A DNA stretch of 11,613 bases from Acidimicrobiia bacterium (lineage in GTDB: Bacteria > Actinomycetota > Acidimicrobiia > Spongiisociales > SHLN01): positions 1-11,613 of the forward strand of contig SHLN01000060.1 of NCBI GenBank assembly GCA_004283105.1, in the 5' to 3' direction. Positions 1 to 6,872 of the stretch are shown in pieces (position 1 is the stretch's first letter; each line of letters starts with the position of its first letter). The notes beneath the pieces are model-generated. The model saw nothing but the letters and a program-made list of their open reading frames with translations. It was not told the origin of the DNA and searched no databases. The translations under genes were made by a program, and so were the position numbers.

Positions 1-839
1 GCGCCAATCTGAACGCCATGGTGGGGGTCGCAAAGCCAGGGCAGTTCGGGGCGGATGTCTCCCACCTCAATCTGCACAAGACGTTCTGCATCCCCCACGG
101 AGGCGGAGGCCCGGGAGTGGGACCGATCGGAGTGAAGAGCCATCTGGCTCCGTTCATCCCCAACCACCCCCTGGTCGCAGAGGCCGGGCCCGACACCGGT
201 GCCGGTGCTGTTTCTGCCGCCCCATGGGGGTCGCCGGGGATCTTGCCGATCTCCTGGATGTTCATCGCCCTCATGAGCGCCGACGGCCTGCGGGCCGCCA
301 CCGAGGTTGCCATCTTGAATGCCAACTACGTGGCGCACCGGCTCGCCCCGTCCTACCCCATCCTCTACACCGGGGCAGGCGACCTGGTCGCCCACGAGTG
401 CATCATCGACCTGCGGCCAATCACGAAGGAAACCCACGTGACCGCCGACGACGTCGCCAAGCGCCTCATGGACTTCGGCTTCCACGCTCCAACCATGTCG
501 TTCCCGGTGCCGGGGACCCTCATGATCGAACCGACCGAGTCGGAGTCGAAATTCGAGCTCGATAGGTTCTGCGACGCGATGCTGGCCATCCGCGCCGAGA
601 TCGAGGACGTCGAAGCCGGCCGGATCGAAGTGGAGGACAGTCCGCTCCGGCACGCCCCGCACACCGCCTACGCGATCTCCAGCGAGGAGTGGGACCGCCC
701 GTACACGAGGGAGCAGGGAGGCTTCCCGGTCCCGTATTTGCGGGAGTCGAAGTACTGGCCGCCGGTAGGACGGATCGACCACAAGTACGGCGACCGCAAC
801 ATCATGTGTGCCTGCCCGCCCATCGAGTCCTACCAGTGA
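1..839 (+). CDS. gcvP: Glycine dehydrogenase (decarboxylating), P-protein, 3' part only
   Basis: This is the C-terminal 278 residues of the PLP-dependent P-protein of the glycine cleavage system. The enzyme decarboxylates glycine and passes the aminomethyl group to the lipoyl arm of GcvH in the cytoplasm. The frame is open from base 3, so the start lies outside the window. The PLP-lysine motif is directly visible: SHLNLHKTFCIPHGGGGPG, with the Schiff-base lysine codon at 78-80, followed by the glycine-rich loop. The C-terminus, with APHT, KYWP and YGDRN followed by two cysteines and a final ESYQ, matches the end of long single-chain GcvP. The same end occurs in GcvPB, so the fragment cannot show whether the full gene is fused or split. 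The stop (837-839) overlaps the GTG of the next gene, suggesting coupled translation. No frameshift or missing key residue is seen. Confidence 0.96.
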   Translation, partial: ANLNAMVGVAKPGQFGADVSHLNLHKTFCIPHGGGGPGVGPIGVKSHLAPFIPNHPLVAEAGPDTGAGAVSAAPWGSPGILPISWMFIALMSADGLRAATEVAILNANYVAHRLAPSYPILYTGAGDLVAHECIIDLRPITKETHVTADDVAKRLMDFGFHAPTMSFPVPGTLMIEPTESESKFELDRFCDAMLAIRAEIEDVEAGRIEVEDSPLRHAPHTAYAISSEEWDRPYTREQGGFPVPYLRESKYWPPVGRIDHKYGDRNIMCACPPIESYQ

Positions 840-1513
840 ACGTCCTCGTCTTTGCTCATGGTCCGCTCGTGACCCCCGGCTGGCTGGCCGACGCGCTGGC
901 CGAGGTGGGAGCCGAGCACACGATGGTCGACCTGAGCGAGGGTGATGCGGTGCCGTCCGACGAGTGGGACAAGGTGGTTGTGTTGGGCGGGCACATGGGC
1001 GCCTACGAAACCGACAAGTACCCGTGGCTGGTGTCAGAGAAAGACTTCCTACGGGAGCAACTCGAGCAGGAGACTCCGGTGCTCGGCGTGTGTCTCGGGT
1101 CCCAGCTGCTGGCCGACGTTATCGGTGGGCGCGCCTATCTGGGTGACGGAAAGGAGATTGGCTTCCTGACGCTCGACCGCACCGAGGCTGGAGCGTCCGA
1201 CCCGACCGTCGCCGCCCTCGACGGCACCGTGGTCGCCTGGCACCAGGACACGTTCGACCTTCCCGACGGCGCCGAGTTGCTGGCGTTCACCGGCCGGTAC
1301 CCGCACGCCTTTCGGTACGGATCGGCCCTGGGTGTGCAATCACATCCGGAGCTGACCCCGGAGATGTGGGCGGGCTGGATGGCAGAGGAAGGGTCGGGTG
1401 ACCTGGAGGCGGCGGGCCTCGATCCTTCGGAGTTCTCGAAGCGCCTGGCCGATGAGTCCGAACGCTTGCGGGTCCAGGCGGTGGCGTTCTTCCGTTCGTG
1501 GCTCGAGGAGTGA
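836..1513 (+). CDS. Class I glutamine amidotransferase-like protein (GMP synthase GATase-type)
   Basis: This 225-residue protein is a stand-alone class I glutamine amidotransferase domain. Such domains hydrolyse glutamine to glutamate and ammonia, or act as gamma-glutamyl hydrolases. The nucleophile elbow is GVCLGSQLLA with Cys86, and the catalytic dyad sits in GVQSHPEL as His170 and Glu172, so the triad is complete. VVVLGGHMGAYE near residue 50 is the usual oxyanion-side loop. It resembles the GMP-synthase-like amidotransferase family (COG0518-type), but the ATP-pyrophosphatase half of true GuaA is absent and no synthase partner lies nearby, so the ammonia acceptor is unknown. I chose GTG at 836 because it overlaps the gcvP stop as GTGA and begins the first beta strand (MNVLVFAHG). 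A longer in-frame extension to 689 would lie inside gcvP and looks like shadow sequence. The 3' end overlaps the next gene in the same manner. Confidence 0.9.
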   Translation: MNVLVFAHGPLVTPGWLADALAEVGAEHTMVDLSEGDAVPSDEWDKVVVLGGHMGAYETDKYPWLVSEKDFLREQLEQETPVLGVCLGSQLLADVIGGRAYLGDGKEIGFLTLDRTEAGASDPTVAALDGTVVAWHQDTFDLPDGAELLAFTGRYPHAFRYGSALGVQSHPELTPEMWAGWMAEEGSGDLEAAGLDPSEFSKRLADESERLRVQAVAFFRSWLEE

Positions 1514-2415
1514 GGCTCCTCGCCCTCGGGATCGTGGTGCTTGCCGCCGCCTGTAGCGGCACAGGCGCGACCGAAGAGACGACCACCACGACCACATCGA
1601 CTCCGGCGACGACTACCACTGTGGACGCCGATCCACTGGTGGCGTTCGTCGGGGAGGAGCGGCCCTCCCGTCTCGTCATACCACCCGCCTGGGAGGCAGA
1701 CGGTGAACCGCTGCCGCTCGTGGTGCTGCTGCACGGCTACACGGCCACCGGAGAACTGCAGGATCTATACCTGGGCGTGAGTTCAACCGGTTCGGACCTC
1801 GGCTACCTCACGCTGACACCCGACGGGACGACCGATGAGCGAGGCAATCAATTCTGGAACGCCACCGACTTCGAGCAGTTCGTCGATGATGCCGGATACC
1901 TGGAAGGGTTGATCGACGAGGTCATTGCCGGCTACAACGCCGATCCCGACCGGGTCTATCTGGTTGGGCACTCCAACGGGGGCTTCATGGCCAACAAACT
2001 CGCCTGCGATATCCCCGACCGCATCGCCGGGATCGCCGCCATCGCCGGGGGCGTGTTCGGGACGGGTTCGGACTGCCTGGCGCCGACGAGAGTCCTCTTC
2101 ATTCAGGGCACAGACGACGGCACCGTCCCGTTCGAGGGAGGGGTCTTCCTCGGAGGTCGAGTACTCGGGGCCCAGGACACCGTCGACCTGTGGCGAGGCG
2201 CAGGCGAGTGCACCGATGCGTCGGCCACCAAAGGCCCATTCGACTACGACCTCCTTGTGCCGGGCGAGGAGACGACCATCACCGTGTGGGAAGACTGTGC
2301 CCCGTCGGCGTCGGTGGAACTGTGGAGCATGGAGGGATCGGGCCACATCCCGGGTTTCCTTCCCGCCTTCCGCTCGGCAATGATGGAACGACTACTCGGG
2401 ATTGAGGACAACTGA
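1498..2415 (+). CDS. LpqC-like alpha/beta-hydrolase esterase (PHB depolymerase/feruloyl esterase family), probable lipoprotein
   Basis: This 305-residue exported hydrolase resembles mycobacterial LpqC and secreted polyhydroxybutyrate or feruloyl esterases. Residues 6-18 form a short hydrophobic signal ending LAAAC, a weak lipobox with Cys19 as the possible lipid anchor. A Thr-rich linker follows (about 24-43). The hydrolase core has VVLLHG (75-80), a WNATDF loop near 120, the nucleophile GHSNGG with Ser159, the acid Asp207 in GTDDGTVPF, and His283 in GSGHIPG, so the triad is complete. Cys170, Cys193, Cys238 and Cys267 in the mature part could form disulfides. The substrate cannot be read; an extracellular polyester or aryl ester is an inference. 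The start is uncertain: GTG at 1498 gives a normal 18-residue signal, while GTG at 1510 makes a GTGA overlap with the upstream stop but leaves a very short signal. Confidence 0.85.
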   Translation: MARGVRLLALGIVVLAAACSGTGATEETTTTTTSTPATTTTVDADPLVAFVGEERPSRLVIPPAWEADGEPLPLVVLLHGYTATGELQDLYLGVSSTGSDLGYLTLTPDGTTDERGNQFWNATDFEQFVDDAGYLEGLIDEVIAGYNADPDRVYLVGHSNGGFMANKLACDIPDRIAGIAAIAGGVFGTGSDCLAPTRVLFIQGTDDGTVPFEGGVFLGGRVLGAQDTVDLWRGAGECTDASATKGPFDYDLLVPGEETTITVWEDCAPSASVELWSMEGSGHIPGFLPAFRSAMMERLLGIEDN

Positions 2416-2416
2416 C

Positions 2417-3391
2417 ATGATCAACTGGGGAATCCTCGGAGCCGGAAAGATCGCCGGGGCGCTGGTACTCGGCATCCGGGAAGCCGGGGGCGGCCGGGTG
2501 GCCGCGGTTGGTTCCAGGAGCATCGAGCGCGCCGGTACGTTCGCCGGGCGCTTCGAAATCCCGGCCGCCTACGGGAGCTACGAGGACTTGCTGGCCGACG
2601 ATGACATCGACGCCATCTATGTCGCCACCAGAAACGACCTGCACTACCAGAACACGCTCGACGCCATCGCCGCCGGCAAGGCAGTCCTGTGCGAGAAGCC
2701 GTTTGCCCTGAACTCCGGACAAGCGGCCGAGATGGTGGCGGCGGCGCGCTCGGCCGGGGTGTTCCTCATGGAAGCCATGTGGATGCGGTTCATCCCGGCC
2801 ATCGTTGAACTTCGAGAGCTCGTCAGCGGTGGGGCCATCGGGGAGATCCGCACCGTTGCCGCAGACTTCGGGTTCCGTGCAAACGCAGGGGCCGGCCACC
2901 GTCTTGTCGAGCCGTCGTTGGGAGGGGGAGCGCTCCTCGACCTGGGGGTCTATCCGATCTCACTCGCCATGCTCCTGCTCGGTGAGCCCGAATCGATTGC
3001 CGCCTCGGCATCGATCGGAGCGAGCGGGGTCGATGAGCAGGTCGCCGTCTCGATGACATTCCCCGGCGGAGCCATCTCGTCGGCGTACGCCACATTCATG
3101 GCCGACTCGCCCACAGAAGCCCACGTGGTTGGGACGGAAGGGCGAGTGTGGGTTCACCCGCGATTCCACAACCCCGAGCGTCTCGACGTCATCGGCGCGG
3201 ACGGAGCGGTTCGCGAGATCGACCTGCCCATCGGTGGGAGCGGATATCGGTTCGAGGTGGCCGAGGTGCATCGGGCATTGCTGGCAGGTGAGACGGAGAG
3301 CCCCATGAGAACGCTCGACGACTCTCTCGCCGTCATGCGAGTACTGGACGCCGTTCGCGACCAGGTCGGTGTTCGGTATCCGGGGGAGTAG
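2417..3391 (+). CDS. Gfo/Idh/MocA family NAD(P)-dependent oxidoreductase (dihydrodiol dehydrogenase-like)
   Basis: The protein has 324 residues, a normal length for the family. The N-terminal Rossmann fold opens with INWGILGAGKIAG (residues 2-14), the dinucleotide-binding loop. The family signature LCEKPFALN holds catalytic Lys94. A second motif, LLDLGVYPISLA (173-184), with MWMRF at 121-125, is typical of the subgroup containing dimeric dihydrodiol dehydrogenase and glucose-fructose oxidoreductase. These enzymes oxidise or reduce a hydroxyl on sugars, inositols or cyclic diols using NAD(P). The exact substrate is not readable. ATG at 2417 lies 1 nt after the esterase stop and starts right at the first strand, so it is preferred over the in-frame TTG at 2402. 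Close packing suggests co-transcription with the upstream genes, but a shared pathway with glycine cleavage is not obvious. Confidence 0.9.
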   Translation: MINWGILGAGKIAGALVLGIREAGGGRVAAVGSRSIERAGTFAGRFEIPAAYGSYEDLLADDDIDAIYVATRNDLHYQNTLDAIAAGKAVLCEKPFALNSGQAAEMVAAARSAGVFLMEAMWMRFIPAIVELRELVSGGAIGEIRTVAADFGFRANAGAGHRLVEPSLGGGALLDLGVYPISLAMLLLGEPESIAASASIGASGVDEQVAVSMTFPGGAISSAYATFMADSPTEAHVVGTEGRVWVHPRFHNPERLDVIGADGAVREIDLPIGGSGYRFEVAEVHRALLAGETESPMRTLDDSLAVMRVLDAVRDQVGVRYPGE

Positions 3392-3395
3392 TCGC

Positions 3396-3430
3396 TTGCC
3401 GACACCGAAGCCGAACTCCATACTTCACCC
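3396..3430 (+). promoter_or_regulatory. Candidate leaderless promoter of the MetE-like gene
   Basis: In the 39-nt gap before the gene at 3431 there is TTGCCG (3396-3401), a 17-nt spacer, and CATACT (3419-3424). The -10 box ends 6 nt before the ATG, so transcription would begin at or very near the start codon. Each hexamer matches the sigma-70 consensus at 4 of 6 positions. No Shine-Dalgarno sequence is visible in front of this ATG, which fits a leaderless message, common in actinobacteria. The gene could instead be read through from the upstream operon. Confidence 0.45.
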
Positions 3431-4459
3431 ATGACCGATCGCTCCGTCCACCTCGTGGGAAGCCTGCCCGCCGACAGCACCCGGGAGGCCCTGACGTGGG
3501 CAACGAGCATCCTGGGCAACACGATCGGCCCGTGCATGCCCGATGGAGAGACGGGCGACCGCAGCGACTGGGTGAACCGTCTCGTCGAGGACCTGCGCGG
3601 TCACCCCGACCTCGAACTGGTGCGCGATGGTGGGTGGACCGGGTACACCGACACGCCCGCATTCCGGGTGAGGAAGGGGCGCAAGCTCCGGTGGATCGAC
3701 CTGGATTACTACGTCGAATTCGAGACGTCGTGGCAGGCGTACCAGGACCTCGTCCACGGCTCAGGGCGGCGATTCCAGATCGGCATCCCCGGCCACCTCG
3801 ATGTTGCCGCCATCGCGTTTGGCTTCAACCTGCCCATTGCTCTGCGGAACCTGGCGCCGTTCCGTGACGCGACGATCCGGGAGATTGCGGCCATCTGGGC
3901 GCGAGCCGGGGACCTGGCCGTCTTTCAGCTGGAGGTGCCCATCGAGCTCGTCATGCTGAGCAAGCTCCCCCGCGCCGCCCAGCCGGCCGCCGCCAAGCGG
4001 ATGGCGCGTGAGATCCTCCGGCTGGTCGAGGCGGCGCCCGCCGGTGCCCGCTTCGGCCTGCATCTCTGTCTCGGAGACCTCAACAACGTGTCGATGGGCG
4101 ACCCTTCGGATGCCGGTCCGCTGGTCGTTCTGGCCAACGCCATCATGGGCGAGTGGCCCGCCGGGCGTGTCCTCGATTATGTCCACGTCCCCCTTGCCCA
4201 CGGCGACCGCCCGCCGACCATGGACCCCGATTACTACGAGCCGCTTTCCCGCCTGTGGATTCCCGACAAGGTCCGCTTCATCGGTGGCTTCATCCACGAG
4301 AAGAGCCTCATCAAAGATCTCGTCCTCATCCGGGATCAGATCGAGTTCAACCTCGGCCGTCCCATCGACGTCGCCGCCTCATGCGGCCTCGGCCGCCGGG
4401 ATCGAAAGGCAGCCCAACTCAACCTCGAGATTGCGCGAGCGGTCGCGCTGGCCGAGTAG
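3431..4459 (+). CDS. Methionine synthase II (MetE)-like / UROD-MetE superfamily protein, function unassigned
   Basis: This 342-residue soluble protein resembles the short, single-domain relatives of cobalamin-independent methionine synthase. N-terminal HLVGSLP (7-13) and MPDGETGDR (36-44) recall the barrel entry of these proteins. LHLCLGDLNN carries His211 and Cys213, and AASCGLGRR carries Cys318. These match in order and spacing style the His-x-Cys and late Cys zinc ligands of MetE, which bind zinc and activate the homocysteine thiol. QLEVP (166-170) and FIGGFIHEKS (283-292) fit the superfamily pattern of an active-site barrel. True MetE is about 750 residues with a folate-binding N-terminal half that is absent here, so full methionine synthesis from methyl-tetrahydrofolate is unlikely. 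A methyl transfer to or from a thiol is an inference. It starts 39 nt after the oxidoreductase and ends opposite a convergent operon. Confidence 0.65.
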   Translation: MTDRSVHLVGSLPADSTREALTWATSILGNTIGPCMPDGETGDRSDWVNRLVEDLRGHPDLELVRDGGWTGYTDTPAFRVRKGRKLRWIDLDYYVEFETSWQAYQDLVHGSGRRFQIGIPGHLDVAAIAFGFNLPIALRNLAPFRDATIREIAAIWARAGDLAVFQLEVPIELVMLSKLPRAAQPAAAKRMAREILRLVEAAPAGARFGLHLCLGDLNNVSMGDPSDAGPLVVLANAIMGEWPAGRVLDYVHVPLAHGDRPPTMDPDYYEPLSRLWIPDKVRFIGGFIHEKSLIKDLVLIRDQIEFNLGRPIDVAASCGLGRRDRKAAQLNLEIARAVALAE

Positions 4460-4464
4460 CTCGG

Positions 4465-4582
4465 CCGCTACCCGCTACCGGCACCCCGCTACCCGCTCAG
4501 AACCGTGTCGGGCATGGTCTGGATGTTCACCGCCGCCCAGGACTATTCCGGCGGGCAGCGGATAGCGGGCAGCGGGTAGCGG
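4465..4582. repeat. Inverted cluster of a 12-mer between convergent genes (possible bidirectional terminator)
   Basis: The 12-mer CCGCTACCCGCT occurs at 4465-4476 and again at 4486-4497. Its reverse complement AGCGGGTAGCGG occurs at 4571-4582, with a one-mismatch copy (AGCGGATAGCGG) at 4557-4568. The two arms can pair into a long GC-rich stem around a loop of about 60 nt, itself holding a CCGCC/GGCGG inner stem (4530-4534, 4550-4554). The element fills the 128-bp gap between stops at 4459 and 4588, so a role in ending transcription from both sides is plausible. There is no U-tract, so classic intrinsic termination is not proven. A dispersed repeat family is the alternative. Confidence 0.6.
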
Positions 4583-4587
4583 GCTAG

Positions 4588-5079
4588 CTACCGATCCCAT
4601 CCCCGCTCCGAGATCGCCTCCAGCAATCTCGGCCCATCCAGGATGTTGACGTAGGGGAGGAGATCCTCGACTTCGGCAAGCACGTATTCGGTGAGCTGCT
4701 CGCGCACGACAGTGTGCAGCTCCTCTGCCGTCCACGGCTTGGCAATGTAATGGTCGAGGCCACCCTCGTTGATGGCGCGAATCGTGTCTTCGTGGCCGGC
4801 CTGACCGGTAATGAGCACCTTGCGCATCGGAGCCGTTGCCGGATCGTGGTCGAGCTCGATGAGGAACTCGGTACCGCGCAACCCGGGCAGGAGGTGGTCG
4901 CACAGGATGAGCCCGACCTCGCCGTCCGCCTCGAGCGTCTCTGCGATCACGCTGCGGGCGTCGTCGGCCGCGTCGGCCATTTCGATCCGGAACGAGCCGG
5001 CGAAGGGTTCGAGGTCGCGGGCGATGGCTGCCCTCACTTCCGGCTCGTCCTCCAATACGAGGATGGTGATGGTGCTCAT
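4588..5079 (-). CDS. Stand-alone response regulator (single receiver domain)
   Basis: This 163-residue protein is a single CheY-like receiver. Acidic Glu10 and Asp11 follow strand 1 (ITILVLEDEP), the phosphoacceptor is Asp61 in LILCDHLLPG, the switch Thr91 is in VLITGQAG, and the conserved Lys114 is in YIAKPW, so all catalytic positions are present. Residues from about 130 form a short tail with no DNA-binding, cyclase or phosphodiesterase domain, so output must be by protein contact or phosphotransfer. It follows the histidine kinase gene by 2 nt, with AAGGA (5086-5090) six bases before the ATG and inside the kinase's last codons. The kinase is thus the likely phosphodonor. What the receiver controls cannot be read from the window. 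Confidence 0.92.
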   Translation of the reverse strand: MSTITILVLEDEPEVRAAIARDLEPFAGSFRIEMADAADDARSVIAETLEADGEVGLILCDHLLPGLRGTEFLIELDHDPATAPMRKVLITGQAGHEDTIRAINEGGLDHYIAKPWTAEELHTVVREQLTEYVLAEVEDLLPYVNILDGPRLLEAISERGWDR

Positions 5080-5081
5080 AA

Positions 5082-6872
5082 TCAGTCCTTCGTTGCGTGT
5101 TCGGTGGCGTCGACGCCGTCCACGGGCAGGGTCACCCGGAAGGTCGTCTGGCCCGGGCGTGACTCAACCTCGATGGTGCCGTTGTGCCGTTCCACTATGT
5201 CGCGGGTGATGGTCAAACCAAGCCCGAGCCCGAACTCGACCCGACCCTCCTTGGTCGTGAAATGGAGGTCGAAGATGCGGGCCAGGTCTTCCTCGGCGAT
5301 TCCCGGGCCGGTATCGGTGATGGTCGCCTCGACATGGCCCGGGTCGGGCGCCCGGGTCGCCACGGTGAGCGTCCCGGTGTCGGTCATTGCCTGAATCGCA
5401 TTCGAGAGCAGGTTGGTCCAGACCTGGTTGAGCTCGCCGGCAAATCCGGTCATGGGGGGAACCGCCGAGTAGGCCCGCACCAGTTCGATGTCGCCGAGCT
5501 TGTGGTTGAGCAACATGAGGCTTTCCTCCATGCCCTCCTCAATGCTCACGTCGGTCCGCTTCTCCCGATCGGCCCTGGCATAGGAGCGGAGGCTCTTGAC
5601 GTGTGAGGCAATCCGGGACGCGGAGCTCCGGAGATTGCGCACCGACCGGCCGAGCCGGTAGTACAGCTCCATCTCGTCGAGACGGGCATCTCGCTCGGCT
5701 TCCGACAAACCCTCCAGCAGATCGGCCGCCCCGGCGCCGGTGTGGATTCCGAGCCCCACCAGCCGATCGGCCAACGCCCCATCGCCGAGCTCGGTTGCCA
5801 GGTCCCTTCGCAACTCGCGTTCTTCCCGCGTCGCGAGCGGAGCCTGGGTCCTGGCCCGCTCGAGGCTCGCCAGGACCACGTCCGAACGCGGATGGACGGC
5901 CGAGAGCCGTTCGATGTCTTCGGTCAGGAAGTCGGCGCCGCGTTCGATGGCGGCCACCGGGTTGTTGAGCTCGTGGGCCACGCCGGCGACAAGTTGCCCG
6001 AGCGTCGCCATCTTCTCGGACTCGATGAGCCGGGTCTGGGCCTGCTCGAGGCGGGCGAGGGCGTTGGCGAGCTGATCGCGCTCCACCGCCAGTTCCCGGG
6101 CGAGACGGTCGATGTGGACCCGTTGCTCGACGGTGCGCAGATTGCGGCGGGCCAGCGAGCGAACGAGCACGTCCACGAGGTGAATGGAGAGCGATTGGCT
6201 CTTCTGCAATGCGGTCTCGAGCTGTTCGAAACTGACCGGGATGGCCGTCAGCTCCGTGACCGCCTGGGCGGTGAAGGCGGCCGGTTGGCGGAGGGCCGTG
6301 GCGGACAGGCCGACGATCCGTCCGGCCGTTCGGGAATGGAAGATGACGTCGTGCCCTTCGACGTGGCGGAACAGCCGGACCCGCCCTGCCATGACGATCT
6401 GGATGCCGTCGACCGGCTGGTTCTCTTCGAGAAGGATGGTCCCGGGTGGATAGACAACCCGTTCGGGATGGTCGAGCGCCCGGTCGATCTCTTCGATCAT
6501 CGCCTCCTCGACTTCGTCATCACTCAACCCGGAGTCACCGAAGAAGGTCCGCTGAAGCCTGCGAATACGCTTGCGGGCCGTCTCCAGCTCGGCCGCCGCC
6601 GATGGCGAGCTCCGCTGTAGAACGGCGGCGCCTACCTCCGTGGCGGCGCTGTGCATCTCCCCGTCGGCACTCTCTAGCTCTTCATCGATGATGACGAGCG
6701 GCACTACCGTGCCGGCCGCCGACAGTTCCTGGAGCCGGGCGCGCAGCTCGGCCGGGCCACTCACCACCTCTACCCGGACGACCTCGGTGGTGAGGTCATC
6801 GACCTGGTCACGCAGGCGATCGCGTTCGATGGAATCGGCCGCCGCCATGAGGATGACGCTGCGGTCGGTCAC
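5082..6872 (-). CDS. Cytosolic sensor histidine kinase with cyclic-nucleotide-binding-type domain
   Basis: This 596-residue kinase has no membrane segment, so it should sense an internal signal. Residues 1-85 look like a degenerate receiver: strand 1 is VILMAAADS, with alanines where the acidic pair should be, although Asp63 in LVIIDEEL sits where a phosphoacceptor would. Residues about 138-225 form a cNMP-binding/CRP-type beta barrel (PPGTILLEENQPVDGIQIV, then a MAGRVRLF strand). A coiled coil (about 245-288) leads to the H-box GVAHELNNP with His300. The second dimerisation helix appears only at about 404-436, leaving an insert of about 75 residues. The ATPase has the N-box NLLSNAIQAM (487-496), Asp520 in DTGPGI, and GLGLGL (548-553). 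GTG at 6872 overlaps the transporter stop as GTGA; the longer frame to 6896 would run further into that gene. The receiver gene follows 2 nt after the stop. Confidence 0.9.
   Translation of the reverse strand: MTDRSVILMAAADSIERDRLRDQVDDLTTEVVRVEVVSGPAELRARLQELSAAGTVVPLVIIDEELESADGEMHSAATEVGAAVLQRSSPSAAAELETARKRIRRLQRTFFGDSGLSDDEVEEAMIEEIDRALDHPERVVYPPGTILLEENQPVDGIQIVMAGRVRLFRHVEGHDVIFHSRTAGRIVGLSATALRQPAAFTAQAVTELTAIPVSFEQLETALQKSQSLSIHLVDVLVRSLARRNLRTVEQRVHIDRLARELAVERDQLANALARLEQAQTRLIESEKMATLGQLVAGVAHELNNPVAAIERGADFLTEDIERLSAVHPRSDVVLASLERARTQAPLATREERELRRDLATELGDGALADRLVGLGIHTGAGAADLLEGLSEAERDARLDEMELYYRLGRSVRNLRSSASRIASHVKSLRSYARADREKRTDVSIEEGMEESLMLLNHKLGDIELVRAYSAVPPMTGFAGELNQVWTNLLSNAIQAMTDTGTLTVATRAPDPGHVEATITDTGPGIAEEDLARIFDLHFTTKEGRVEFGLGLGLTITRDIVERHNGTIEVESRPGQTTFRVTLPVDGVDATEHATKD

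Noticed and set aside
5742..6620. 292-codon open frame on the plus strand
   Set aside because: It is a shadow of the histidine kinase, whose domains are clear on the other strand.
3431..6872. Identical first six residues (MTDRSV) in the MetE-like protein and the histidine kinase
   Set aside because: The similarity stops there and the two proteins belong to unrelated families; treated as coincidence.
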